NCBI RefSeq assembly: GCF_000801105.2
Contig: NC_079511.1
Location: 14,903,792-14,967,791 of the forward strand
Source of the DNA: Raphanus sativus
Taxonomy: Eukaryota > Streptophyta > Magnoliopsida > Brassicales > Brassicaceae
DNA: 64,000 bases
Direction of reading: 5' to 3'
The position numbers were made by a program, and so were the translations under genes. Shown here piece by piece: positions 1 to 12,273 of the stretch. The notes beneath the pieces are model-generated. The model did not search any database. It was not told where the DNA came from and worked only from the letters and a program-made list of their open reading frames with translations. Positions within the stretch are counted from its first letter, which is position 1. Each line of letters opens with the position of its first letter.

Positions 1-239
1 CCAAAATTGATTAAATATCCAAATTATTCGAAATTTTGATATTTAGACAACCGAAACAATAACCAATTCGAACCGAAGTATTTTGGATATCAAAATATAT
101 CCGAAAAAAACTTATATACTTATATATATATTAATTATTTTTAATTTTAATGTATATAAAAACATCCAGAATATATATATGATCCAGAGATAAAATGTTC
201 AAAAAAAAACAGAGATAGAATATTAATCAAGATAAAGAA

Positions 240-1115
240 ATGGTAGTAGACCTGAGTACGTGACATGTATCTTCCCTCTGGTGAAAGCTGGATCCCAAGC
301 TTTTTCAAATCTTTATAAGGAATCAGCCGTCTAATATTATAACAGACATAATGCACAGTTAAACATGATTTTGAAGGTTCATAACAATTATAGTCTGCAC
401 CAAGTCCACTTCCTTTTTCCAGAGAAGAAGAGAAAAGATTAATCTAAGGGATGATGAAGATTTAGCTCTTAGGGGATAGTAAGAGAATGGAACTCACCTA
501 ATCATCCATCCAGGCATCAATTGCTGCATATTATAATCAACAACAATCTCTCGACCATCAATAAATGAATGATGAGCACCCTGTAAAAAACCGCAACAAA
601 ATAATATTTCTATCCGAAAACTAAACTCCACTGTTGAAATAGAAAATATATATTTCAAACGGCTTTAAAGAACAAAAAAAAAGTTAGCGTCACTGTAGTA
701 GCACGTCGCATCTCCTTCTCGATCTCATACTCCACAAAAGCATATCCTCGTAAAGCACCCTCACTAAACAAAACGTAATAACATAATGTATAATCAACAC
801 AATTATGCTAAGACAACATGTGTACAAACCAACATAAGTAAGATCATAAAGCAAAGCAATTGCAAAGCCTTTACCAATGTGTCTGACCAACCGCAAGCTC
901 TTAAATTTTTCCGTATTTACTCATAACCTGTAAAGAAAAAACCTTTGTCATCACCCGAACAACGAAAGAGTGTAACTCCACGTAAACAACACATAATCCT
1001 ACCTCACGAAGAGTCTCCTCGATCCAGATCAGAGGAGATACGACCCACAAACAAAGTACAATAAGGATCTCCAGCTGCTTTGGATCTCCATCTGCTTTGG
1101 ATCATCTTCAAAACC
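240..1115 (-). pseudogene. U11/U12 snRNP 35 kDa protein (U1-70K-like) pseudogene fragment
   Basis: The intact gene encodes an RRM protein of the minor (U12-type) spliceosome. Minus-strand pieces in the right order are GDPYCTLFVGR near 1030-1070 (RNP2-like strand), MSKYGKI and LRLVRHI near 860-930, RGYAFVEYEIEKEMRRA near 700-760 (RNP1), and [17 protein letters not shown] then QQLMPGWM at 498-580, which has intact splice borders. DLKKLGIQL and [10 protein letters not shown] follow near 265-330. Exons are still separated by GT-AG introns, so genomic DNA rather than cDNA was captured. One extra T after the KI codons creates a stop, and a second shift lies near RISSDLD. A 17-bp unit encoding a DPKA-type repeat is duplicated at about 1066-1100. 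It lies inside a Helitron, so gene capture is the likely origin. The identification is strong and non-function is very likely. Confidence 0.85.
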
Positions 1116-1158
1116 CCAAATCACAGACAGATAAATCAACTTTGCGATTTCAGAGACA

Positions 1159-1259
<101 letters not shown>

Positions 1260-1450
1260 CATAGGCTGGTGTTATAGCTGGGGAGAGCTCGAAGAAAGCC
1301 GCCGTTATCATTTTGGGCAAAGTCGCAGGTTTAAGCACGTTTAGTAAGGAGGTGATACGACAGTGTTTTAATTCTAATGGCATTATATTGTAATTATTGA
1401 GGAAAACTCAGCCTTAATTACTATTTGTACTTCAGTTTTAATAGTTTAGA

Positions 1451-3643
1451 CTAGATTTTGACCTGCACGCCTGTGCGGGTGTATTTTTTCTATAAAATAT
1501 ATTGCTATTTATTTTTCATATCAATATTAAAATTGGACAAAAAATCCAAATTCAAAAAATCAAACCGATCCCGATCCAAAAAGAAGTACCAACCCGAACC
1601 AAAATTGATAAATATCCAAATTATTCAAAATTTTGGTATTTAGATAACTGAAACTAAATCCGATCCGACCGAAGTATTTCGGATACCCGAATGTATTTGA
1701 AAAAAATTATATACTTATATATATTATTTTTTAAGATTTAATATATAAAAAATACAGAATATATATGATACTTTTAAATTGGTTTAAATAATTGAATATA
1801 TATATATAAATTGTCAAATGTAAATATTTAAAATAGTTTAAGTATACTCAAAATATCAAAAAGATTTAAAATAATTATTGATTCTCTACCCAAATATTTA
1901 AATGAAACCAATTTATATGTTAAGTTTAGGTATTCTGATATATATTATTTAAATTTATATGTATTATTTTGTTTATATATTTTGAGAAATTTAAAGTATA
2001 TAATGAATTTTAAAAATAATTTAAGTGGGTTATCCGAACCCAAAAAAATCTGAATCGAATTCGAATCAAAATTTAGAAATATCCGAATGGACTGAAATCT
2101 TTGACCACGGAAATCCAAAATCCAAATAGACCCGAACCAAATACAAATGTCTACCCGAAAACCCAGCGCTAATTCACAATCTATTTTTTCCTTTAAAAAT
2201 ATAACAAACATATAATTAATAGTATTTTATACTTACTATCATATAATTAATCACATATATTATATTTTAAAAATTTAATGTGAATTATAAAAATTATAAT
2301 TTAAGTTGGTATATGAAATTTGACTTTGCATTGTATTTTTCTTGTATATATTGAAAATAGTTTTTAATAATGGTTATTGGAAAATATTTTAATAAAAAAT
2401 ATTTTTGAAAATATGTATATTTTGAATCAGTTTTTGATATAAATAAATTTTAAATTATTATTTTGATTTGAAATATATATATATATCTAAAATTTAAATT
2501 TAAAATTTTTATGATTATTTTAGATAAATAATAATTTTAAATTATAGATAGTAAGTAAATATTTTGTTAGTTGTGATTCGAAATAATAGATATAGGCATA
2601 TACAGTTTTGAATTATTAACTACACATTCCTTGTTTGGCTTAATCATCATAAAAATCGGGATATTTTACAATAAATTTTAGGCAAACGTGATTTCCAAGT
2701 ATTGATTCCAATATCAGCTCGAACATGAGCATCTAGAACGTTGAATCGCTCTTTGTTGGCTTCCTGCAAAAAGGAAGCAGCTTTAGAACACTGGAAGCTT
2801 ATGTTTTTATATCTATTAATATGAGGAATATTGTTTTATAGAGACTTGCATAAACAATACAACATGAGGTCTAAACCAATGAATACATGATCATTCAGAT
2901 CAATTAACGGATAAAGTACATGGTTTTGAACACAAAAATCAAAGCTTTGACCAGACCCATGAACAGAAACAATTCACATAACCTAGCAAAGACTTTGACT
3001 TTCAGAAAAAGATGTGAAATTAAAGGCTGAAGATAAAGGAAAAGAGAGAGGGAGATGGAACTTGAAAAAAGGGATGGAGTTGGCGAAGAGATCTAAGTGG
3101 TAGTAGCCTTCATGTGGTTATCAGAAAGGAATCGATAAATAATGTATCTACCCCCACTGGAAATAACAACACCGGTAACTACGGGGATGATAGTGATGTA
3201 AATCAACCAAGCTTCCTTCTTTAACGTTATTAGATAAGGGCCATGGAAATATATAATAGTGAGTATTGTGATTGGAATCAAAGCAGAGGAAGGACGAAAG
3301 TGAAAGCGAGACAGAGAGATGGAGGAGAGGGGTGCAGAAGATAAACATGATATCGAGGAAATATGTTTCCCCTCTCTCTCGAGACTCCCCTATGATCGGA
3401 TTCTGTTCGTGTGCTTTTTTTTTTCTCACTGCAACACTCTAGGTTGAGATCGTTTCGTTAAGCGTATTTTTGTCAAAATCTAAATAAAATAATTAATATT
3501 GAATCAATACAAAATATATAAAACGATTGTGTTGTAATAGCAGTGGCACGAAGATGTAAATTTTGTGGAAAAATCTGGGGTAAGTCTTATTTGTACTTCA
3601 GTTTTAATAGATTAGATTTGTACTTCAGTTTTAATAGTTTAGA
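1451..3643 (-). mobile_element. Helitron with a captured transporter fragment
   Basis: The minus-strand 3' end is CTAG at 1451-1454, next to a GC-rich hairpin (CCCGCACAGGCGTGCAGG on the minus strand) about 11 bp inside. The 5' end is at 3643, or at 3616, because the 5' terminal motif occurs twice in tandem about 27 bp apart. Its length is about 2.2 kb. The interior has ATC-CGAA-rich repeats at 1550-2180, an exon-like piece at 2676-2765 (minus, EANKERFNVLDAHVRADIG, not recognised) and a nucleotide-sugar transporter fragment. Its right half is part of the 1960-bp tandem duplication, so the 5' end is repeated at about 5602. Confidence 0.75.
3150..3245 (-). pseudogene. Nucleotide-sugar / triose-phosphate-type transporter fragment (copy 1)
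   Basis: The minus-strand translation YLITLKKEAWLIYITIIPVV, followed by TGVVISSGG, matches one conserved segment of the plant NST-KT / TPT drug-metabolite transporter family (membrane sugar-phosphate or UDP-sugar exchangers). Only about 30 residues remain. A GGTAGATAC donor-like site follows SSGG, so the piece ends at an exon boundary. Upstream on the minus strand, at 3250-3430, the DNA looks like a leader or intron and lacks the other family segments. It lies within a Helitron and is a captured fragment, not a working gene. Confidence 0.65.
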
Positions 3644-3703
3644 TATAAATACTCAAATTCTAGATACATCTCCAGATTTGTAAATATTAATTAAACTAAC
3701 ATA

Positions 3704-3941
3704 CTCCCTCGTTTAAATTTACTTGTCGTTTTAGGTTCATGCACACAGATTAAGAAAACATTTAATTTTATACATTTTCAAAATAAAAACATCATTACCC
3801 ATACACCTAACCATATTTCAACCAATAGAAAAATAAATAGAAGAATCTTATTGATAAATTTTAAATAGAAATCATAAAACGACACTTATTTTGAAACGAA
3901 AATTTTCCCCTACAACGACAACTAATTTGAAACGGAGGGAG
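3704..3941. mobile_element. Stowaway-type MITE (copy 1)
   Basis: The ends are CTCCCTCGTTTAAAT and, at the right, ATTTGAAACGGAGGGAG. This is the classic CTCCCTC-GTTTC Stowaway terminal inverted repeat. A TA flanks each side (3702-3703 and 3942-3943). At 238 bp it has the usual size for this Tc1/mariner-related family, and it is non-coding. Confidence 0.92.
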
Positions 3942-4164
3942 TAATAGATTTGAAAATCAGTAAATTTCCTTAATTTTATAAATCATAGTATAAAGTCTTA
4001 TATCAATAAAAATTCATTAACGAACAATATCCGTTCCTATCTTTAGTTTATATTTCCCTTAAATAGAAATTAAGGGGTGGAAAAAAGAATGTTTTGTTAT
4101 TAATAGCAACAGCCGAGGTGCCTCTTTGCCTTGTAGTTTTACTTTTCTTACTCGTAAAGGAATA

Positions 4165-4634
4165 CTAGATCTTGACCCGCCCGATCGGGCGGGTATTTAT
4201 TTTATGTTTTTTTAATATTAATTGATGTATTTGTAATATTTAAATATAAATTTAGATTAAAATTAATCTTTGCAGTTATAATAAAAATTAAAATTTTAAT
4301 TTTAATAAAACATTCTGATATAAAATTTAATTTTCCTAATTAAAATAATATAGAGGTGGGTCTTAATTTTTTTCAATTCAAACATTTTAGCATCCCTCAA
4401 AAACAAAGAAATAAATTTATAAATACATAAAATATACGAATATATTGGGAATTATAATTTCTATTAAAATAATTTCTTAAAGAAAAATAATGTTGAGCTG
4501 TTTTTGTTTATTTTTAGAGCTTGACCTGTAATCGTATAAATATTTTGCTTTCACTTTTAATTTTTTTCTCTGTACTAATAGTATACTATATACATATATG
4601 TAAATTAAAATGTATTACATAATTGTTATATAAC
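4165..4634 (-). mobile_element. Helitron 3' part, cut off by the tandem duplication
   Basis: Minus-strand 3' end with CTAG at 4165-4168 and a perfect hairpin CCGCCCGATCGGGCGG just inside. The element runs rightward and is broken at the duplication junction at 4634. The complete copy is at 6124-7076. Confidence 0.8.
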
Positions 4635-5109
4635 ATTTTAGGCAAACGTGATTTCCAAGTATTGATTCCAATATCAGCTCGAACATGAGCATCTAGAACG
4701 TTGAATCGCTCTTTGTTGGCTTCCTGCAAAAAGGAAGCAGCTTTAGAACACTGGAAGCTTATGTTTTTATATCTATTAATATGAGGAATATTGTTTTATA
4801 GAGACTTGCATAAACAATACAACATGAGGTCTAAACCAATGAATACATGATCATTCAGATCAATTAACGGATAAAGTACATGGTTTTGAACACAAAAATC
4901 AAAGCTTTGACCAGACCCATGAACAGAAACAATTCACATAACCTAGCAAAGACTTTGACTTTCAGAAAAAGATGTGAAATTAAAGGCTGAAGATAAAGGA
5001 AAAGAGAGAGGGAGATGGAACTTGAAAAAAGGGATGGAGTTGGCGAAGAGATCTAAGTGGTAGTAGCCTTCATGTGGTTATCAGAAAGGAATCGATAAAT
5101 AATGTATCT

Positions 5110-5205
5110 ACCCCCACTGGAAATAACAACACCGGTAACTACGGGGATGATAGTGATGTAAATCAACCAAGCTTCCTTCTTTAACGTTATTAGATAAGGG
5201 CCATG
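5110..5205 (-). pseudogene. Nucleotide-sugar / triose-phosphate-type transporter fragment (copy 2)
   Basis: A second copy of the captured fragment described at 3150-3245, identical in its translation. It exists only because of the 1960-bp tandem duplication. Confidence 0.65.
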
Positions 5206-5662
5206 GAAATATATAATAGTGAGTATTGTGATTGGAATCAAAGCAGAGGAAGGACGAAAGTGAAAGCGAGACAGAGAGATGGAGGAGAGGGGTGCAGAAG
5301 ATAAACATGATATCGAGGAAATATGTTTCCCCTCTCTCTCGAGACTCCCCTATGATCGGATTCTGTTCGTGTGCTTTTTTTTTTCTCACTGCAACACTCT
5401 AGGTTGAGATCGTTTCGTTAAGCGTATTTTTGTCAAATCTAAATAAAATAATTAATATTGAATCAATACAAAATATATAAAACGATTGTGTTGTAATAGC
5501 AGTGGCACGAAGATGTAAATTTTGTGGAAAAATCTGGGGTAAGTCTTATTTGTACTTCAGTTTTAATAGATTAGATTTGTACTTCAGTTTTAATAGTTTA
5601 GATATAAATACTCAAATTCTAGATACATCTCCAGATTTGTAAATATTAATTAAACTAACATA

Positions 5663-5900
5663 CTCCCTCGTTTAAATTTACTTGTCGTTTTAGGTTCATG
5701 CACACAGATTAAGAAAACATTTAATTTTATACATTTTCAAAATAAAAACATCATTACCCATACACCTAACCATATTTCAACCAATAGAAAAATAAATAGA
5801 AGAATCTTATTGATAAATTTTAAATAGAAATCATAAAACGACACTTATTTTGAAACGAAAATTTTCCCCTACAACGACAACTAATTTGAAACGGAGGGAG
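5663..5900. mobile_element. Stowaway-type MITE (copy 2)
   Basis: The duplicate of the MITE at 3704-3941, with the same inverted repeats and TA flanks. It is carried by the tandem duplication and is not an independent insertion. Confidence 0.92.
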
Positions 5901-6123
5901 TAATAGATTTGAAAATCAGTAAATTTCCTTAATTTTATAAATCATAGTATAAAGTCTTATATCAATAAAAATTCATTAACGAACAATATCCGTTCCTATC
6001 TTTAGTTTATATTTCCCTTAAATAGAAATTAAGGGGTGGAAAAAAGAATGTTTTGTTATTAATAGCAACAGCCGAGGTGCCTCTTTGCCTTGTAGTTTTA
6101 CTTTTCTTACTCGTAAAGGAATA

Positions 6124-7076
6124 CTAGATCTTGACCCGCCCGATCGGGCGGGTATTTATTTTATGTTTTTTTAATATTAATTGATGTATTTGTAATATTT
6201 AAATATAAATTTAGATTAAAATTAATCTTTGCAGTTATAATAAAAATTAAAATTTTAATTTTAATAAAACATTCTGATATAAAATTTAATTTTCCTAATT
6301 AAAATAATATAGAGGTGGGTCTTAATTTTTTTCAATTCAAACATTTTAGCATCCCTCAAAAACAAAGAAATAAATTTATAAATACATAAAATATACGAAT
6401 ATATTGGGAATTATAATTTCTATTAAAATAATTTCTTAAAGAAAAATAATGTTGAGCTGTTTTTGTTTATTTTTAGAGCTTGACCTGTAATCGTATAAAT
6501 ATTTTGCTTTCACTTTTAATTTTTTTCTCTGTACTAATAGTATACTATATACATATATGTAAATTAAAATGTATTACATAATTGTTATATAACATTTTAA
6601 AATATAATAATTTTATTTATTACTTTAAAATAATTATATTTTGTTATTTAATCTTTTATTATATCACAGTGTATCATATAAATAAATCTTATATTTATAA
6701 CTAAATGGACTTATATTATGAAAGCATTATGCTAATAATATATGAATTAACTATTTTATATTTTATTATATGTTGTATAAATTGATTATGATGTGTGATT
6801 TTTTATTTTATTATTTATTACTAATAAATATTAAAAATATTAATAAGTTAATAAGAAATATATTAGAAATCTATTTTGTTTAGGATTTTATTAAAGAAAT
6901 CTATTATTTAAATTAAAAAAAAACATTAAATGCTTAAATCTATTATTATTTAAATTAGGAAAGACAAGCATACTTAAATATAGCTTCATTTAATAACTCA
7001 ATGGCATGACAATGTAAATAAGTAGTAAATCTTAGGGTAAATCTATATCTGTACTTCTCTTTTAATAATATATAGA
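6124..7076 (-). mobile_element. Helitron, 953 bp, both ends present
   Basis: Minus-strand 3' end CTAG at 6124-6127 with hairpin CCGCCCGATCGGGCGG. The minus-strand 5' end is at 7076 and begins TCTATATATTATTAAAAG. The flanking base is T at 7077 (A on the minus strand), as expected for insertion between A and T. It is AT-rich inside and no gene fragment is visible. Confidence 0.75.
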
Positions 7077-7990
7077 TGTGTGCTACCTATGTGATTTAGT
7101 TTTAGTACTTTGGTGTCTTTTTTTACTTTGCTACATCTTTTTGGATTTTACTCTAAAGCAGTAGTTACGAGTCAATCTATTGTATAAAGTCTTAACTATT
7201 AAATAAGAAACCCCTAGTTTTGGTATAGAACACATGTCTGTCATTAATGGTATATGATTATTGTCATTTTAAGAGAAAAAAAATTAGTATTCTTAAATTG
7301 TTAAAGAAACATCCAAAACAATTAATTAATTGTGAGAGAATCTTAATTACTAAAGGCGCAAAACACATGTCTCTCATATCTTACTTATCATATGCATTAT
7401 TACTGCTATTAATTAGCATAACTAATAAAAAAACCTAAATAGTAATTATATACCAAAGAAATTTATAAAAAGATATTGTGTATGTATTGACATTTAAAAA
7501 ATTTGGCTAAAATAAATAAACATATCTACAAATACTATTTAAAAATTAAAGAAAAATACTATGTATTCACTAATGAGATTATTGTGTATGGATATACATT
7601 TCATAATTAATGAAAATACACTTAAAAGATATTATGAATATGCCGACAGTTTTCATATCTTTACAAATCTGTGAAAAAGTTTGCATTAGATAGATTTTAT
7701 AATTTTAAACTAAAAAGTATTTTTACATAATTAGTACATTCACTAAATGATTTAAAAATTTTAAATAAACTGTTAACAATGTGGAGAACTAACCCATATT
7801 ACGAATTTAAAATCTGTTAACATTGCACGAAACTAACTAACATTTTTTTTTTTAAATAAGCCGTTAATAACGTGAACTAACCAACATTAAGATTTTAAAA
7901 TACCATTAATTACGTGGGAAAATTTTATTAAAATACTTATATATTAATTGAAACTTAGATACTAATTTATCATGAAATATCTTATTTTAT
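7077..7990. other. AT-rich intergenic DNA, no gene seen
   Basis: Very AT-rich sequence with short direct similarities, such as GTTAACA-CGTG-AACTAAC phrases near 7770-7910. The 63-codon frame at 7247-7438 has low-complexity, Lys/Ile/Leu-biased content and no recognisable domain, so I treat it as chance. It is probably old transposon DNA. Confidence 0.5.
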
Positions 7991-8463
7991 CACTACAAGA
8001 AAATGAGAATATTGTGACGAAATTTTCCATCACAATAGGAAATAATTCGTAACAATATCATCATTGTTACGTTTTTGTTACCAATTATTAATGGTTGCAA
8101 TACGTGTGTCACAAATGTTCTGGAGTAACAAAAATGTCACAATTTCTTGCGACTAAATTTTTCTAACAAATCGTCACACATAGTTGCGTTATATATTAGT
8201 AACATAATTGTAGCAATTTCTTACTTATTAAATGGTCTCAAACAGTCTTAATTTGTGACTGTTTACTGTGACAACTCTGTCACTCGTAGTGACGGATTTA
8301 TTGTCACAAAATATCGCTAATATTGACGACATTATAGTATTTTTACCGTCACCAATACTGACATTATATATTGTCCCAAACCGTCATTATTTATAACTAA
8401 TTTAATATCTTAATTTTGTAGCCTATTATAAACAAAAAATTAGTCACAAAACATAATAATCAA
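7991..8463 (+). mobile_element. CACTA-type transposon left end (truncated)
   Basis: It begins CACTACAAGAAAA, the common terminal inverted repeat of plant CACTA (En/Spm) elements. About 450 bp of subterminal DNA follow, rich in repeated GTGACGA, TCACAA and GTAACA words on both strands, where such elements bind transposase. It is cut by the Helitron end at 8464. Three bases TAT precede the terminus. No matching right end lies nearby; one of the same type ends at 45346. Confidence 0.7.
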
Positions 8464-9965
8464 CTAGATTTTGACCCGCACGCCCGTGCGGATGTATATT
8501 TTTTATAAAATATATTGTTTTTCATGTCAATAATAGAGCTGAGCAAAAAAAATCCGAATCTAGAAAATTGAACCGATCCTGATCTAAAAAGAAATACAAA
8601 ACCCAAACCGAAATTAATTAAATATCAAAAAAATTGTATTTAGAGAACTAAAACCGAATCCGATCCGAACCAAAATATTTCAGATACCTGAATGTATTCG
8701 AAATAGATTTATATACTTATATACATATATATTATTTTTTAGACTTAATGTATATAAAAACATCCAAAATATATATGGTACTTATAAGTTGGTTTAAATA
8801 ATTGAAAAATATATAAATAGTCAAATGAAAATATCTTAAATAGTTAAAGTATACTCTAATCACCAAAATACTTAACATAATTATTGATTCTCTATCCAAA
8901 TATTTAAATCAAACCAATTTATATGTTAAGTTCATGTATTCTGATATATGTTATTCAAATTTATATGTAATATATTATTTTGTTTATATTTTGAGAAAAT
9001 TAAAGTATATAATGAATTTAAATGGGTTATCCGAACCTGAACAAACCCGCAAAGATCTGAATCGAATCCGAACCAAAATTTAGAAATATCTGAATGGGAC
9101 TGAAATCTTTGACTCCGGAAACCCGAAACCCAAACAGACTTAAACCGAACCCGAATGGGAATCCGAACGTCCACCCCTAATTCACAATCTATTTTTTCCT
9201 TTAAAAACACATCAAACATATAATTAATAGTATTTTATACATACTATCATATAAATAATTACATATATTATATTTTCAAAATATTTTTTAATAATGGTTA
9301 TTGGAAAATATTTTAGTAAAAATATTTTTTTGATTATATGTATATTTTGATATAAATCAACTTTAAATTATTATTTTGATTTAATATATTGCCAATCATG
9401 TTTTATTTTGATAAAATTACAACTACAGTCAACATAATTACAACAAAAATCGCTGCCAAAAATCTACATAAACAAATTTACAACTATAACTATAACACCT
9501 ACAACCTAAATTTTAAAGCTAAACTTTTACAGCAACAGCCCAACCAATCACCCACTTCGATAATCATGATTAATTAAGAGTTATATTATCAAAGATTAAT
9601 TGAGAATTTAAAACTTGAATTACACTTTCTATTCCAAAAATGTATTATTTAAATATTATCATTCTTTTATTTTGAATATATAATCATATATGGCTAGTTA
9701 TAAGATATTTAGATTTGTTAATAAAAATAGCACACAATAATCATATATGGTTACTTAATTGAATATTAGTTAAGGAATATGGAGATCGTGTTAGTAAATA
9801 TGATGTGTTGTTGTGTTGTTGTTGTTTTTAGGCATTGAAAAACGAATATAAGATTTTGATTTATTTAATTCATATTCCTTTTATTTGAAATTTTGATAAT
9901 AACCAGAATATTCTTTTTTAAATTTAGGCAAACATGATTAGCAAGATTTGCATATAACTTAGAGA
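8464..9965 (-). mobile_element. Helitron of the same family as 1451-3643 (5' end not found)
   Basis: Minus-strand 3' end: CTAG at 8464-8467 and hairpin CCGCACGCCCGTGCGG. The ATCCGAA-rich block at 8534-9182 parallels 1550-2180. The phrase TTTAGGCAAACATGATT near 9925 parallels 2676, showing shared ancestry with the element at 1451-3643. No 5' terminus is clear before another Helitron end starts at 9966. The right border given here is the start of that element. Confidence 0.6.
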
Positions 9966-10048
9966 CTAGGTAGTTACCCGCGCCTTGCGCGGAATGAGAT
10001 GGTTAGATCAGCAATTTTTCGAAAATATTAGAAAGTATATATATATAT
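9966..10048 (-). mobile_element. Helitron 3' end running into a gap
   Basis: CTAG at 9966-9969, with a minus-strand hairpin CCGCGCAAGGCGCGG about 11 bp inside. This is a different terminal sequence from its neighbours. The element runs right into the scaffold gap and its 5' end was not located. Confidence 0.65.
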
Positions 10049-10148
10049 NNNNNNNNNNNNNNNNNNNNNNNNNNNNNNNNNNNNNNNNNNNNNNNNNNNN
10101 NNNNNNNNNNNNNNNNNNNNNNNNNNNNNNNNNNNNNNNNNNNNNNNN
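10049..10148. other. Assembly gap (100 N)
   Basis: Exactly 100 N, the conventional filler for a gap of unknown size. It sits beside a TA microsatellite. Distances across it are not reliable. Confidence 0.99.
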
Positions 10149-10299
10149 TATTCTAACTTTACCAACATAAACGGCTACAATCCCTATATATTAATTGAGA
10201 AACATTTGAAAAATTGTAAACCTCAATTTTGTAATAATAAAAAAGACCCAAATGCTTAGGTGTCACTCAATTAGATAGTCAATTACATTCAATTGAAAA

Positions 10300-11200
10300 A
10301 TAAGTAGGTCCACATTCGATTTTATATGTTGCTAGATACATTCGTTGGTCAAACTATATGATATGATATGATATTTATAATAGAAACATTTATGATTGTT
10401 CCGCTAGATATAATTACTATTTTATTTTATTTCCTTAAAAAAACCTACGGAATTACCATAATGACTAATATATATATATGACAATTAATGTTTCTAATAA
10501 TAAAGATTTGATAACAATTTATATCTCCTCCATCATTTTTTGTTTCATTTATATTATTAAAATAAATTAAATAATCGAATAGCTATAAATTAAAATTTAG
10601 ATTTTTTCCGTATATGTTATTTTGAATTTTTAAAAATGACAATAAATGACTAAAACTATTAAAATTATTATGTTAAAAATTAATGATCAATGGTTTAACA
10701 CTTTTATTAAAAAAGATACACATGATTTTAAACCCACATTGTGATTTTATATGTCGCTAGATACATTCGATTTTTATATGTCGTTATATACATTCTTTGG
10801 TCAAACTATATGATATGATATTTACGATAGAAACATTTATGATTGTTCCGCTAGATATAATTACTATTTTCTTTTCTTTCCTTAAATAAAACCTACGAAA
10901 TTACCATAAATGACTAATATATATATATACATATATGACAATAATGTATCTAATAATATATATTTGATAACAATTTATATCTCCTCCATCATTTTTTGTT
11001 TAATTTTATATTATAAAATAAATTAAACAATCGAATTAGCTATAAAATTAAAATTTAGATTTTTCGTATATGTTATATTTCGAATTTTAAAAATGACAAT
11101 AAATGAATAAAACTATTAACCATTATGTTAAAAATTAATGCTCAATGGTTTAACACTTTTATTATAAAAAAATACACATGATTTTAAAACCATATGAGTA
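10300..11200. repeat. Imperfect tandem repeat, about 465-bp period, 2 units plus a weaker third
   Basis: The block at about 10320-10735 (phrases GCTAGATACATTC, GATTGTTCCGCTAGATATAA, ATCTCCTCCATCATTTTTTG) recurs at about 10785-11185 with around 10 percent change. A weaker relative runs on to about 11850. The rest of 10149-12270 is AT-rich, including an AT microsatellite at 11901-11954, and has no gene. It is probably the inside of a Helitron or related element. Confidence 0.75.
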
Positions 11201-11900
11201 AAAATATCATTTGATAATAAAACAAATAAATATGTAGATTAAACTATATACCATATAAGATTACATAAATATTTAATTTCAAAACTTTCAATGAGTTTTC
11301 AAGAACATTTATAAATTATAAACTTATTAAATTTTTCACATTGAAAATTTGTTATCAATGATTTAAATATTTTGTTATAAAACGATATAAATGATCATAG
11401 AACCGTATGATTGTAAAGTTTCATTTAATAAATAACTATATAAAATATAATATATAAAATATATTATTCTTAGAAAAGTAAATGGTCCATCTTAACTTAT
11501 ATTACACTTTTTATTAACTAACTATCGAATTGATAAATAATGTACAAAAACAATCTCGCACTTTCCTTAAATAAAAGCTATGAAATTAACTAATATAATT
11601 AACGTATATATGAAAATTAATTATTATGAATAGTGAATATTTGATAGCAATTTTTGTATCTTAGTTTTTTTTATTTATATATTATTAAAATATTAAAAAT
11701 CACATTAACTATATACTAAAAACATTTAGATTTTTTCTTATATGTTATTTTTTGAATTTTTCAAAACGTTTATAAATTAATTTGAATATATCACTTTGTA
11801 AAATTTGTGATCAATAGCTTAATTTGTTTTGTTATAATAAGATACAAATAATTATAAAATTGTATTAACATGAATTTTTATTTTATAAATATTCAAAAAA

Positions 11901-11911
11901 AATATATATAT

Positions 11912-11954
<43 letters not shown>
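11901..11954. repeat. (AT)n microsatellite
   Basis: Alternating AT over about 54 bp with one break. Cruciform-prone and non-coding. Confidence 0.9.
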
Positions 11955-11959
<5 letters not shown>

Positions 11960-12273
11960 GCATCAATTTTATTCGTTCAGTTGAAAGCTTTCAAAACTAT
12001 GTGGAAGACTAAAGTCAAAGTAATTCAATTTTGGAAATAATAATGATGGTTCTAAAATCATTAAAATAGTTCTCAATGATGTGAAAGTTAATATTAAAAA
12101 ATTGTAAAACATGTTTTTGTAATAAAAATGACTTATGACCATATTACAGTTTTTATAGATATAAACATGGTGATAAAAAATTTAAGTCCAAATTGATCAA
12201 ACTCATCATAAATTCAAAATAGATTTCAGTACACAATACAATTACAAATGTTCAGTCCAACATATCTCCTATA

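Larger units (their letters stand above)
2675..4634. repeat. 1960-bp tandem duplication, copy 1
   Basis: This stretch repeats directly in 4635-6593 at an offset of 1960 bp. The only difference I noticed is one A missing in copy 2 near 5437, which changes the offset to 1959. The six bases ATTTTA lie at 2675-2680, 4635-4640 and 6594-6599, that is, at both outer edges and at the junction. The unit covers the 5' half of one Helitron, a Stowaway MITE and the 3' end of a second Helitron. Confidence 0.95.
4635..6593. repeat. 1960-bp tandem duplication, copy 2 (1959 bp)
   Basis: A nearly exact repeat of 2675-4634, carrying second copies of the transporter fragment (5110-5205), the Helitron 5' ends (about 5575-5602), the Stowaway MITE (5663-5900) and the Helitron 3' hairpin (6124 onward). 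One base is deleted near 5437. The near identity means either a very recent event or an assembly duplication. Confidence 0.95.

Noticed and set aside
3093..3429. Two long minus-strand frames, repeated at 5053-5389, as candidate new duplicated genes
   Set aside because: One overlaps a short captured transporter segment and the other is its shadow frame; the surrounding exons are missing.
9389..9577. Plus frame rich in Asn, Tyr and Thr
   Set aside because: Low-complexity AT-rich translation without splice or promoter context.
9985..10170. Frame running through the N gap
   Set aside because: The open frame is an artefact of undefined bases.
10300..11200. CRISPR-like repeats
   Set aside because: The repeats are long, tandem and diverged, in a plant nuclear context.
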